Assembly: GCF_007830265.1 (NCBI RefSeq)
Contig: NZ_VLKE01000001.1
Location: 1,922,001-1,986,000 of the forward strand
Direction of reading: 5' to 3'
Source: Micromonospora olivasterospora
Lineage (GTDB): Bacteria; Actinomycetota; Actinomycetes; Mycobacteriales; Micromonosporaceae
DNA: 64,000 bases
This document shows positions 1 to 9,283 of this stretch, in pieces. Under the pieces are notes generated by a model. The model was not told the origin of the DNA. It saw nothing but the letters and a program-made list of their open reading frames with translations, and searched no databases. The position numbers and the translations under genes are program-made. The first letter of the stretch is position 1. The number at the start of each line of letters is the position of its first letter.

Positions 1-3000
1 AGCACCAGAATGCTGTTGACCGATCTGTTGACGCGGCCGGTGTTGGAGACCGGCACGGAGGGGCTGTTCGGTATCGGTGCCAGCTTGATGGTCGACGGGT
101 ACTGGGACACCGGCAATCTCGGTGCCGATCTTCTGTCCGGGGCGATTTCGGGGGCGGGCGGGTCGACCGCGAGCGGCCTCGGGATCGTCGTGAGTCGCGC
201 CATGATGCAGCCCCGGGTGCAGATGCCTCGCCCCGACTTCACGTGGGATGGTAGGCCGGTCCTGCCGGTGGGGCCGACACCGGTTGGTGGGGACACATTC
301 AAGGGGTACCGGGCTGGGGTCGATGATCCGAAGCCTGTGGTGGACGGCGGGCAGTCCCCGCCGCCGCCCCCGCCTGCGCTGCCGGCATCGAACATGCCCG
401 CGCCGAGTCTGGACCTGCCCGCGCCGCGCCTGGACCTGTCGGTGCCGTCGTGGTCGGTGCCGAGCCTGTCGGTGCCGGTTGCGCCGGCGCCGCAGTGGGT
501 TGTGGCAGCGGGTGGGCCGGTGGTCGAGCGGTGGTATCGGTTCCAGCAGGATCTGGTGGATCGTTACGGTGGGTTGCTGGCCGGGGTGGCTCGGGCGGGC
601 GAGAGCATGGCCGCGCTCGCCGTGCCGGTCGAGGGGGTTTTCGCCGGGTGGGTCGAGGCCCGGCGGGGTGATCGGGTTGTTGCGGCTTTCCTGTCCGCGG
701 TCGGTCTGCCCGCTGCCGCGCTGACCGAGGGGTTTCTGACGGGTGTTCGGCAGCGGGCGGTGGCCCGGATGGTCGAGGCGTTGGCGCCCGCGGGTGGGCA
801 GGTCCCGGCCGAGGTGCGGTCGGAGCAGGTGGTCGCCGGGCTGCCGGCGGCGTTCGACCGGCAGGCGCTGCGCTCGATCGCGCACCTGGCCGTCCAACAC
901 CACATCGACCAGCACCTCGCCGCCGGCCTACCCACAGGCCCCGGCACGCCGACAGGCCCCGGCACGCCGTCGGCCGCTGGCGTGCCGGGGGGCGCTGGGG
1001 CGGTGGCGCCGTCCGCCGCCGTGCTCGATGCGGTCGTGGGCGGCGTGCGGAGCCAGGTGGACCGAAGGGTCGATGCGATCCTCGGTGCCCCCGCCGTGCT
1101 GCCGGCCGTGCTGCCCGCTGTGGTGGCCGGTCCCGACGCCGCGCAGGTGGCCGCCGTGGCGGACGCGGTCCGGCAGGTGGTCATCGACCTGCCCGCCCGT
1201 TTCTCGGCCGCGGCCGTTACCGGCGTCACCGGACCGGCCGCCGATGTGGCTACCATCGACGTTCCGGAAAGCGGGCGTACCGGCGCGCCGACAGTGCCGG
1301 TAACGCCCGAGCAGCACACCGCGGCGGCGGCCGGTCTGGCGCGGGCCCAGTTCACCGCGCTGGCCCACCGGTACGGCCTGGATCCGGCCGGTCACGACAT
1401 CCTCGCCGGGTCGTTCCAACAGGAATGGAAGCACCGGTACCAGCAGGTCCTCGCCGAGGCCGCCGGCAGCGCCACGCCCGGCACGGCGGGGACGCCTGGC
1501 ACCCCGGACGCGGCCAGCGCCGGTAGTACAGTGCCGGCTGGCGCCGCCTCCCGCGCTGATGGCACGCCGATCCACCACAACGCCACCGCCAGTGACAGCG
1601 CCAGCGCCAGCGACAGCGACAGCGCCAGTGGCAGTGGCAGTGGCAGTGGCAGTGGCAGTGACAGTGGCATGTCTGTTTCCAGCGACGACGTGTTCAGCAA
1701 CCTCGACACCACCGACACCATGTCGATCAGTGATGTGTCCTTGCCGGACGAGTCGCTTGGCGGGGTGCCTGGCAAGCACGGCCTCAGCGACGCGGGTTCG
1801 TTCAGCGACGGGGATTCGTGGCGGGATGTGTCGTTGCGGGACGGGCTGGTCAGTGGCGGCCCCGGCAGGCACGGCGAGCCGGCTGTCGCGGCAACCGGGC
1901 AGGCCGTTGCGGCAACCGGGCAGGCCGTCGGGATGTTCGAGTCCGGGCAGCGGGTCGCCGACTGGGCCGCTGCGGAGCAGGTGCGTCCCGGCAGCGGTGA
2001 CCTGTGGTGGTGCGTGGCGGCCACTCTCGATGTGTTCCACACCGTGTACAAGCGGTTGGGCAACCGGGCGGTGTTCGACGACCGGATCATCGGACCGGAT
2101 GGCCGGCTCGCGCCCACCATGGGCTGGCCGCAACTGATGGAGATCCTCGACACGGTACCCGAGCGTGTCGCCCACCCCGACGGGGTCGCGGGAGAAGACG
2201 TGCTGGCCGCGTTGCGGACGGCGCCGGGGTCGATGGTCGTGGTCAGGGCCGCGCCACCGAACGAACCGCAGCACGTGTTCGCCCTACACAGCCAGCCACA
2301 GGATTCCGGGCCGCCGAGGATCCAGGTGCGGGACCCTCTGCTGCCCGGCGCCGCCGACCGACCCGAGCCGGACGACCCGATACGTGATCCGTGGCTGCGA
2401 CACCTGTTCGCATCCAGCACCCGGGTGGCCGCGTTCGACCGGAACGGTCGACCCGCCACCATCACCGACCTGCTCGGCCAGACCACCGGCCACCCGCAAC
2501 CGACAACCACGACCGACACCGACACCAGCGCGTTCCTGCTCGCCTCCACCAGCCCGCCACGCGGCCCGTCCCACGCGATGCTCACCACCTCCACCGACCC
2601 GGCCGACTCTCCAGGCGGACTGCCATCCGATCCAGCGGGCAACGGCGATCCGTCTGGCCTGGCGTCTGGTGATCAGGAATTCCAGAACGTATGGGACCCG
2701 GATCTGGATGGGATGGATCTGGACACACCAAAGCTCGACGAGTGGGGGCCGCCGCAGGACACCGAACAGGTCCAGTCCCCGCTGTCCGGAATGCCAGGGG
2801 TGGATGTCGCGTGGGTGCCGTTGGGTGTGGGGGACAACGCGACCGTGGCGGTCCCGCAACAGCGGGATGCGGGAGACCACGACCCGTCTTATCTTGACCC
2901 GAGACTTCTTGACCCGGCATTCGTGGAGGATCTGTGGATGCCGTACCTGGACCCGGACCCGGACCTGGGTGTGGGTCTAGGTCCGGGAGGGGTGGAACTG

Positions 3001-6000
3001 TCGGCGCTGCCGCCCGGCTGGGGGTGGACGCCACCGGACGGCACCGAACAGGTCGATTCTTTGTACCCGCCGTCTGGGGTTGTGCCGGAGGTGGATGTCG
3101 CGTGGGCGCCGTCGGTGGTAGGGGACGACGTGACCGCGCCGGACGATCGGGACACGGAAGATCACAACCTGTCTTCTCTTGACCCGGCGCTTCTTCTGGA
3201 TGGTGTGGATGGGGTTGGCCGGCCGGTGTTGGAGTTCGCGGTGCCGGCTGATGGGTATTGCGTGTTGTCGGCGTTCGTTGTCGCTGATCCGGTGTGGGTG
3301 CGGGACGTGTTGGCGCAGGCAGGGGTGCTGCCGGCGGATCTGTATGAGTGGCTGTCCGGTCCTGAGCGGGTGCGCGTCAGTGTGGGGTGGATGGCTGGTG
3401 AGGTGCCGGCCGGGTCTGAGTTGGCGCGGGTGAACGAGTTGTTGCAGGCCCGTGTCGGGTCGTACCTGGACATTTGTTTCGGGTGGTTGCCGGCCGATGT
3501 GGTGATGCAGCGGCGGCATCTGCCGCAGGGGCAGCCGTGGCGGCAGGTGCGGGAGCTCAGCGATGGGCAGGTGTTGGCGCGGCTGATGGAACGTGTCGGC
3601 GACCAGGGCGTTTCGGTGGGCGGTGTTGTCACCGAGGCTGGTTTCCTGGATGCGGGGCGGATCGGGCAGCGGTATGACGAGGCGCGTGCGGAGTTGATCG
3701 GGTTAAAGCAAAATCCAGGCGCGGTGACGGATGTGCCGCAGGAGCAGTTGGACTTCGTCAATGGGCGTGGCCGGGGTTTCCCGGTGGCGTTGTTGGCGCC
3801 GGATCGGGCCCGTGACTATCTGGTCCACGTGTTGAGCACGTCTGACGGGCCGCTCGAGGCGGACGAGTTTGCCGAGGTCGTCGACACGGTGGCGGATTGG
3901 GACCGCCGGTGGGCGGAGCCGGGTGGGGAGTTCCTGCTGCCGTTGCTGGCCCACGCCACCGGTAGCCGGATCACCGTTTGGCAGCGCACGGGGCGGGGGG
4001 CGAGCCCGGTGGCGGTGTTCGGGCCGCGGGACGGCCGGCGGGTCACCTTGTACTACGTCGCGGCCGACCCGGCGAACCCCACCCACTACAACCACTACAA
4101 CGCCGCTGTTCCCGCTGCTGTCCCGTTACCGTCCGCGCCGGCCGAGCTGCCGCGGTCAGACGAGTGGGACGAGTTGTTCACGCGATTCTCCGGCGTGATG
4201 GGGCTGCCAGGTGCTGAGGATGTGCGCCGTGGTCTGCAGGCGGAGTTCGACCTCATCATCGACAGAACCAACTTCGCTGAAGAGAACGGCCTGTCCCCGG
4301 AGGACGTTCACCGGCTGCGGCAGGCCTTGGACACGCGCGGGACGTCCGTTCCCCACCTCAAGGGGGCGCTGCTACGCCTGATGTCCGAGGTGTACGAGGT
4401 CAACATCACCCTGGCCTCGGCCGCGTCGGGATTCCACGACAACGATGGTTTCGCACCCGGGTATCCCAGGATGGTCGCACTGGGCCACCCCGACACTCAG
4501 ATCACGTCCGGCCCGGCATCTCCGCACACGCGATCCACACCGATCCGTACCGGCCAATCGGCAAGCCCGCACCCCACACCACAGCCGCCCCCAGCGGCCT
4601 CCACCACCAAGGCGCCACTACCAGAACCGCCAGATCACGTGGTCACTTGGCGGCCCGGCACGGACGGGCCTCAAACCTTCCGCGATTACATGGCAGAGCT
4701 GGAAGGAAAGGGTGAACTCCCCGACCGGGTATCCCTGCCCAAAAAGAAAAATGGGTCGTTTGGGCCGGGGATGGCCGTATGGGTGAAAGCCTGGGCACAG
4801 GGACTGCAGGGTAAGACCGCCCCCGACGGCCACCCCTACACCCAGGATGAGGTAGCCACACTATCCGGCAAACTGATCGACCAGACATCGGTCGGGAATT
4901 ATTGGCGGGAGGCGGCGCCGCCGCTGCCCCCACCACCAGATCACGTGGTCACCTGGCGGCCCAGCAAGGACGGGCCCGCCACCCTCCGCGAATACCTGAA
5001 GACGCTGGAAGAAAAGGGTGAACTCCCCGACGGCGCATCCCTGCCCAAAAAGAAAAATGGGAAGTTTGGGCCGGGGATGGCCGTATGGGTGAAAGCCTGG
5101 GCACAGGGACTGCAGGGTAAGACCGCCCCCGACGGCCACCCCTACACCCTGGATGTGGTAGCCGAACTATCCGGCAACCTGATCAACCAAAAATCGGTCG
5201 GGAGATATTGGCGGGAGGCGGCGCCGCCGCTGCCCCCACCACCAGATCACGTGGTCACCTGGCGGCCCGGCAAGGACGGGCCCGCCACCCTCCGCGAATA
5301 CCTGAAGACGCTGGAACAAAAGGGTGAACTCCCCGACCGGGTATCCCTGACCCCCGACAGAAAGGGGAGGCTGGGGCCGGGGATGGCCGTATGGGTGAAA
5401 GCCTGGGCACAGGGACTGCAGGGTAAGACCGCCCCCGACGGCCACCCCTACACCCAGGATGCGGTAGCCACACTATCCGGCAAACTGATCACCCACGTAT
5501 CGGTCGGGAAATATTGGCGGGAGGCGGCGCCGCCGCTGCCCCCACCACCAGATCACGTGGTCACCTGGCGGCCCAGCAAGGACGGGCCCGCCACCCTCCG
5601 CGAATACCTGAAGACGCTGAAAGAAAAGGGTGAACTCCCCGACCCGGTATCCCTGACCCCCGACAAACAGGGGAAGCTGGGGCCGGGGATGGTCGTATGG
5701 GTGAAAGCCTGGGCACAGGGACTACAGGGTAAGACCGCCCCCGACGGCCACCCCTACACCCTGAATGTGGTAGCCGAACTATCCGGCAACCTGATCAACC
5801 AAAAATCGGTCGGGAGATATTGGCGGGAGGCGGCGCCGCTGCCCCCACCACCAGATCACGTGGTCACCTGGCGGCCCGGCAAGGACGGGCCCGCCACCCT
5901 CCGCGAATACCTGAAGACGATGGAAGAAAAGGGTGAACTCCCCGACCCGGTATCCCTGACCCCCGACAGAAAGGGGAGGCTGGGGCCGGGGATGGCCGCA

Positions 6001-7134
6001 TGGGTGAAAGCCTGGGCACAGGGACTACAGGGTAAGACCGCCCCCGACGGCCACCCCTACACCCAGGATGAGGTAGCCACGCTATCCGGCAAACTGATCA
6101 CCCACGTATCGGTCGGGAATTATTGGCGGGAGGCGGCGCCGCCGCTGCCCCCACCACCAGATCACGTGGTCACCTGGCGGCCCAGCAAGGACGAGCCCGC
6201 CACCCTCCGCGAATACCTGAAGACGATGGAAGAAAAGGGTGAACTCCCCGACCGGGTATCCCTGACCCCCGACAAACAGGGGAGGCTGGGGCCGGGGATG
6301 GCCGCATGGGTGAAAGCCTGGGCACAGGGACTACAGGGTAAGACCGCCCCCGACGGCCACCCCTACACCCAGGATGCGGTAGCCACACTATCCGGCAAAC
6401 TGATCACCCAGGTATCGGTCGGGAAATATTGGCGGGAGGCGGCGCCGCCGCTGCCCCCACCACCAGATCACGTGGTCACCTGGCGGCCCAGCAAGGACGA
6501 GCCCGCCACCCTCCGCGAATACCTGAAGACGATGGAAGAAAAGGGTGAACTCCCCGACCGGGCATCCCTGACCCCCGACAAACAGGGGAAGCTGGGGCCG
6601 GGAATGGCCGCATGGGTGAAAGCCTGGGCACAGGGACTACAGGGTAAGACCGCCCCCGACGGCCACCCCTACACCCAGGATGCGGTAGCCACACTATCCG
6701 GCAAACTGATCGACCAGACATCGGTCGGGAATTATTGGCGGGAGGCGGCGCCGCCGCTGCCCCCACCACCAGATCACGTGGTCACCTGGCGGCCCAGCAA
6801 GGACGGGCCCGCCACCCTCCGCGAATACCTGAAGACGCTGGAAGAAAAGGGTGAACTCCCCGACCGGGTATCCCTGACCCCCGACAGAAATGGGAAGCTG
6901 GGGCCGGGAATGGCCGCATGGGTGAAAGCCTGGGCACAGGGACTACAGGGTAAGACCACCCCCGACGGCCACCCCTACACCCAGAAGGAGGTAGCCAAAC
7001 TATCCGGCAAACTGATCACCCAAGAATCGGTCAGGAATCATTGGCGGGAGGCGGCGCCGCCGCTCCCTCCACCGCCACCCGGAACGGGTCAAGGTCTCGA
7101 GTTGCCGTTTGATTTACACCTTCTGCGTTATTAG
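1..7134 (+). CDS. Giant multidomain toxin/effector-like protein, 5' end outside the window
   Basis: The frame is open from base 1, so the true start lies upstream; residues here count from the first in-window ATG at 10. Residues 1-650 are Gly/Ala/Pro-rich with a Ser/Asp run near 530-555. Residues 655-790 resemble a Tox-PL papain-like peptidase/deamidase domain, with candidate catalytic Cys668, His755 and Asp775. Residues 1075-1370 resemble an OTU cysteine protease: DGYC (Cys1084) at the front and HYN (His1359 or His1362) at the end. Eight 102-residue repeats fill residues 1542-2357, then a short tail ends the protein. There is no nuclease-like C-terminus. Family knowledge places such proteins among actinobacterial polymorphic toxins or WXG100-secreted giants; secretion and target are not visible here. 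The domain calls rest on motif reading only. Confidence 0.75.
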   Translation, partial: STRMLLTDLLTRPVLETGTEGLFGIGASLMVDGYWDTGNLGADLLSGAISGAGGSTASGLGIVVSRAMMQPRVQMPRPDFTWDGRPVLPVGPTPVGGDTFKGYRAGVDDPKPVVDGGQSPPPPPPALPASNMPAPSLDLPAPRLDLSVPSWSVPSLSVPVAPAPQWVVAAGGPVVERWYRFQQDLVDRYGGLLAGVARAGESMAALAVPVEGVFAGWVEARRGDRVVAAFLSAVGLPAAALTEGFLTGVRQRAVARMVEALAPAGGQVPAEVRSEQVVAGLPAAFDRQALRSIAHLAVQHHIDQHLAAGLPTGPGTPTGPGTPSAAGVPGGAGAVAPSAAVLDAVVGGVRSQVDRRVDAILGAPAVLPAVLPAVVAGPDAAQVAAVADAVRQVVIDLPARFSAAAVTGVTGPAADVATIDVPESGRTGAPTVPVTPEQHTAAAAGLARAQFTALAHRYGLDPAGHDILAGSFQQEWKHRYQQVLAEAAGSATPGTAGTPGTPDAASAGSTVPAGAASRADGTPIHHNATASDSASASDSDSASGSGSGSGSGSDSGMSVSSDDVFSNLDTTDTMSISDVSLPDESLGGVPGKHGLSDAGSFSDGDSWRDVSLRDGLVSGGPGRHGEPAVAATGQAVAATGQAVGMFESGQRVADWAAAEQVRPGSGDLWWCVAATLDVFHTVYKRLGNRAVFDDRIIGPDGRLAPTMGWPQLMEILDTVPERVAHPDGVAGEDVLAALRTAPGSMVVVRAAPPNEPQHVFALHSQPQDSGPPRIQVRDPLLPGAADRPEPDDPIRDPWLRHLFASSTRVAAFDRNGRPATITDLLGQTTGHPQPTTTTDTDTSAFLLASTSPPRGPSHAMLTTSTDPADSPGGLPSDPAGNGDPSGLASGDQEFQNVWDPDLDGMDLDTPKLDEWGPPQDTEQVQSPLSGMPGVDVAWVPLGVGDNATVAVPQQRDAGDHDPSYLDPRLLDPAFVEDLWMPYLDPDPDLGVGLGPGGVELSALPPGWGWTPPDGTEQVDSLYPPSGVVPEVDVAWAPSVVGDDVTAPDDRDTEDHNLSSLDPALLLDGVDGVGRPVLEFAVPADGYCVLSAFVVADPVWVRDVLAQAGVLPADLYEWLSGPERVRVSVGWMAGEVPAGSELARVNELLQARVGSYLDICFGWLPADVVMQRRHLPQGQPWRQVRELSDGQVLARLMERVGDQGVSVGGVVTEAGFLDAGRIGQRYDEARAELIGLKQNPGAVTDVPQEQLDFVNGRGRGFPVALLAPDRARDYLVHVLSTSDGPLEADEFAEVVDTVADWDRRWAEPGGEFLLPLLAHATGSRITVWQRTGRGASPVAVFGPRDGRRVTLYYVAADPANPTHYNHYNAAVPAAVPLPSAPAELPRSDEWDELFTRFSGVMGLPGAEDVRRGLQAEFDLIIDRTNFAEENGLSPEDVHRLRQALDTRGTSVPHLKGALLRLMSEVYEVNITLASAASGFHDNDGFAPGYPRMVALGHPDTQITSGPASPHTRSTPIRTGQSASPHPTPQPPPAASTTKAPLPEPPDHVVTWRPGTDGPQTFRDYMAELEGKGELPDRVSLPKKKNGSFGPGMAVWVKAWAQGLQGKTAPDGHPYTQDEVATLSGKLIDQTSVGNYWREAAPPLPPPPDHVVTWRPSKDGPATLREYLKTLEEKGELPDGASLPKKKNGKFGPGMAVWVKAWAQGLQGKTAPDGHPYTLDVVAELSGNLINQKSVGRYWREAAPPLPPPPDHVVTWRPGKDGPATLREYLKTLEQKGELPDRVSLTPDRKGRLGPGMAVWVKAWAQGLQGKTAPDGHPYTQDAVATLSGKLITHVSVGKYWREAAPPLPPPPDHVVTWRPSKDGPATLREYLKTLKEKGELPDPVSLTPDKQGKLGPGMVVWVKAWAQGLQGKTAPDGHPYTLNVVAELSGNLINQKSVGRYWREAAPLPPPPDHVVTWRPGKDGPATLREYLKTMEEKGELPDPVSLTPDRKGRLGPGMAAWVKAWAQGLQGKTAPDGHPYTQDEVATLSGKLITHVSVGNYWREAAPPLPPPPDHVVTWRPSKDEPATLREYLKTMEEKGELPDRVSLTPDKQGRLGPGMAAWVKAWAQGLQGKTAPDGHPYTQDAVATLSGKLITQVSVGKYWREAAPPLPPPPDHVVTWRPSKDEPATLREYLKTMEEKGELPDRASLTPDKQGKLGPGMAAWVKAWAQGLQGKTAPDGHPYTQDAVATLSGKLIDQTSVGNYWREAAPPLPPPPDHVVTWRPSKDGPATLREYLKTLEEKGELPDRVSLTPDRNGKLGPGMAAWVKAWAQGLQGKTTPDGHPYTQKEVAKLSGKLITQESVRNHWREAAPPLPPPPPGTGQGLELPFDLHLLRY
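1591..1668 (+). repeat. Ser/Asp/Gly codon microsatellite in the giant protein
   Basis: Six-base units of the type AGTGGC, AGCGAC and AGCGCC repeat in frame and encode a Ser-Asp/Ser-Ala/Ser-Gly linker. The tract probably changes length by slippage, in 6-bp steps that keep the frame. Confidence 0.85.
4633..7077 (+). repeat. Eight tandem 306-bp coding repeats (102 residues each)
   Basis: The GATCACGTGGTC landmark recurs at 4633, 4939, 5245, 5551, 5854, 6160, 6466 and 6772. The period is 306 bp except for one 303-bp unit that lost a Pro codon. Each unit reads PDHVVTWRP, an acidic helix, KGELPD, a variable loop, GPGM-AWVKAWAQGLQGKT, PDGHPYT, then a helix-turn-helix-like end finishing in YWREA, joined by a PPLPPP linker. 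Copies are almost identical in DNA, which points to recent expansion or gene conversion. Differences concentrate in the loop after KGELPD and in the last helix. Confidence 0.95.
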
Positions 7135-7660
7135 TTCTCGAGTTTCACGGGCCTTAGGGGTTTCCTAACGCTCATGTCACCGGGGATCATTTGGTTGATA
7201 TTTAGGGCGTGGGGTCGAGTGTCTGGCCGGGCACCCAGCATTCGTCCCGGATGTCTGTGTCGGCAAAGGACCATTTGACGACAGGTGCGCAACGGAGTCA
7301 ATGGATCACTCCCGACCACGGGAATCCGACCCGCCGATCCAATGCAGGCCGATCCGAGTCGACGACAGCGTTTGATGACAGCCCCGGTTCGCTGGCACGT
7401 TGACGGCCCGCGCGAGCCAGCTTGTCGACGCGCGGGCGGCGGGGCAGGTGGCCGTGGGTCGGCCACCACGGCGCGCAGCGCGTCGAGGCTGACCACTTGT
7501 GATGGCCGCCGGTAGCGATAGGGTGGCCAACGGCAATCCGGACAAAAACGGCCCCCGCTGGGGGCCGTTCCTGCCGTATCTCTCGGGCGTCCTTCGGAAG
7601 CGAGTGCGGCCCGAAGGTTGCCGAGTAGCCTCCACGCAGATGCCCCCGCCCGATTGGGCG
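7135..7660. other. Gene-poor stretch behind the giant protein
   Basis: No open frame here has recognisable protein content. A minus-strand frame starting near 7496 (VSLDALRAVVADPR) looks coding-like for a few residues but matches nothing I know. The only clear element is the terminator hairpin at 7543-7569. Confidence 0.5.
7543..7569 (-). terminator. Rho-independent terminator for the DUF5753 remnant
   Basis: A perfect 10-bp stem (AACGGCCCCC with GGGGGCCGTT, three-base loop) is followed, reading the minus strand, by a TTTTT run. It lies about 90 bp past the stop codon of the truncated regulator. Confidence 0.75.
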
Positions 7661-8377
7661 TCAGACGCCTCGGAGGCTCTGGATGGCTCGGATGATGAGC
7701 TGCCGGGCAGGCTCGTCGAACACCGCCTCGGCGTTGAGTCGGTCCATCGCGTGAGCGTAGGCCTCGGCCTCGTCACCGTGATGCATCGTCTCCCCGATGA
7801 ACGTCTCCACGACGGCCAGGTCGTCGAACAGGATGAAGCCGTTCTGGGGTGCGGTCGGCAGGTACACCCCGAAGGGAATGATCCCGAACTGGAGGTTGGG
7901 CATCCCGGCGAGCGCCAGCAGACGGTCGAGCTGGGCGAGCTGAACCTCGGCCGGGCAGAGCAGCAGCCGCAGGGCCGCCTCGGTGACGACGAACTCGAAC
8001 CGCTTCGAGGTGTCGTAGAGGATTTGGTGGCGGCGTACCCGTTCCGCTGTGGCGGCAGCGATCTCTTGTTCGTCGGCCCCATGGAGGCCGACGCCTTCCT
8101 GGATGCGGTGCCGGGCGTACTCCGCAGTCTGCAACAGCCCAGGGATGTAGACGATCTCGGCATTGCGAATCACTCTGGCGTTCCGAGCAAGGTCGTCATA
8201 GTTGCGTGGCCGGGGTGCTCGCCGTGGTTGGTTGGCGCCCGCGTGCGCGGCGCATCCTGGCAAAGCCCTCGTCGAGGGTGATTGTGTGGGTACCCGATCA
8301 CCCTCGACGCGGACTTCATGCCGGTGCGCCCATCGAGCACGGGGAGTTACGGATATTACTCCCGCAAGCCGCTCCAC
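7661..8377 (-). pseudogene. Truncated XRE-family regulator: DUF5753 ligand domain without its HTH
   Basis: From about 8205 down to 7661 the frame encodes a typical DUF5753 domain (IPGLLQTAEYAR, FGIIPFGVYLPTAPQNGFIL, ending in RQLIIRAIQSLRGV). In intact relatives this follows an N-terminal helix-turn-helix of about 80 residues, and a small DUF397 gene often lies next to it. Here the first 57 or so residues of the open frame are unlike any HTH, and no DUF397 gene is present. The DNA-binding half has probably been lost by rearrangement near 8210-8310, where a 12-bp inverted repeat sits. Expression from the ATG at 8377 is possible but unproven. Such regulators often control differentiation or antibiotic genes, but a stand-alone DUF5753 domain could not bind DNA by itself. 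Confidence 0.7.
8271..8308. repeat. 12-bp perfect inverted repeat at the broken end of the regulator
   Basis: The arms GTCGAGGGTGAT (8271-8282) and ATCACCCTCGAC (8297-8308) flank a 14-base loop. It lies between the truncated DUF5753 gene and the propeller gene. It could terminate the propeller transcript or mark a recombination junction. Confidence 0.7.
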
Positions 8378-8434
8378 TTCTGTGCATCGATGACAGGCAG
8401 GGGAGGTCGGCGGGGTATGGGATGCAGGACCGGT

Positions 8435-9283
8435 TCAGTTGCGGTGCGCGCTGTACAGCTGGTTGTTGAATACGGCCAGGCCCAGCCCAGCAGCCGTGTA
8501 ACGGTGCGGGAGCATCGGGGTGTCCGGGATCCACTTGGTGCCGTCGAAGGACGTGTAGCAGACGGTGGGATTGTCGCCACCGCGGTGCACGCAGTACAGC
8601 TTGCTGTTGAAAACGGCCAGCGCTGGCGTAGTGGCCGTGTAAGTGTTGGGGATCGGAGCGTCCGCGCTCCAGCTGATGCCGTCGAAGGTCATATAGCGAA
8701 GGTTGGGACCATCGCTGGGGAGGAAGGCGCAGTACAACTGATTGTTGAATACGGCCAGGCCCGGCCCAACAGCCGTGTAACGGTTGGGGGCGATCGGGGT
8801 GTCCGTGCTCCACTTGGTACCGTCGAAGGACGTGTACCAGAGGAACCCATCGTTGCCACCGCGGTGCACGCAGTACAGCTTGCTGTTGAAAACGGCCAGC
8901 GCCGGTTCAGCAGCCGCCTGAGTGTTGGGGATCGGAGCGTCCGCGCTCCAGCTGGTGCCGTCGAAGGTCATGTACCGAAGGTTGAGGTCATCGCTGGTGC
9001 GGAAGACGCAGTACAACTTGTTGTTGAAAACAGCCAGGCCCGGCCCACCAGCCGAGTCGCGGTTGGGGACGATCCGGGTGTCCGTGCTCCACTTGGTGCC
9101 GTCGAAGGACGTGTACCAGAGGTAGTCAAGAGCCGCTTCGTTGCCACCGCGGTGCACGCAGTACAGCTTGCTGTTGAAAACGGCCAGCGCCGGCACAGCG
9201 GCCGTCTGGCTGTTGGGGATCGGAGCGGCCACGCTCCAGCTGGTGCCGTCGAACGATCCGTACTGGAGATCCTGGTCGGCCAT
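8435..9283 (-). CDS. Six-blade beta-propeller-like repeat protein, possible lectin
   Basis: Six repeats of 46-48 residues alternate between two types. Type A reads YMTFDGTSWSADAPIPN with LAVFNSKLYCVHRGGN; type B reads WYTSFDGTKWSTDTPIAPN with LAVFNNKLYC. The two-blade unit is therefore present three times, with DNA periods of 279 and 288 bp. The pattern resembles sialidase/BNR-like and PLL-type lectin propellers, which bind sugars, but no catalytic residues are evident. The frame continues upstream to 9472. I chose the ATG at 9283 (MADQDLQYG) because AGGGGCTGAAG precedes it and blade 1 begins there. No signal peptide follows that start, so a cytoplasmic protein or a lost secretion signal are both possible. 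Confidence 0.65.
   Translation of the reverse strand: MADQDLQYGSFDGTSWSVAAPIPNSQTAAVPALAVFNSKLYCVHRGGNEAALDYLWYTSFDGTKWSTDTRIVPNRDSAGGPGLAVFNNKLYCVFRTSDDLNLRYMTFDGTSWSADAPIPNTQAAAEPALAVFNSKLYCVHRGGNDGFLWYTSFDGTKWSTDTPIAPNRYTAVGPGLAVFNNQLYCAFLPSDGPNLRYMTFDGISWSADAPIPNTYTATTPALAVFNSKLYCVHRGGDNPTVCYTSFDGTKWIPDTPMLPHRYTAAGLGLAVFNNQLYSAHRN

Noticed and set aside
4633..7077. CRISPR array or integrated mobile repeat
   Set aside because: Units are 306 bp, contiguous and in frame with the protein; there are no spacers or Cas genes.
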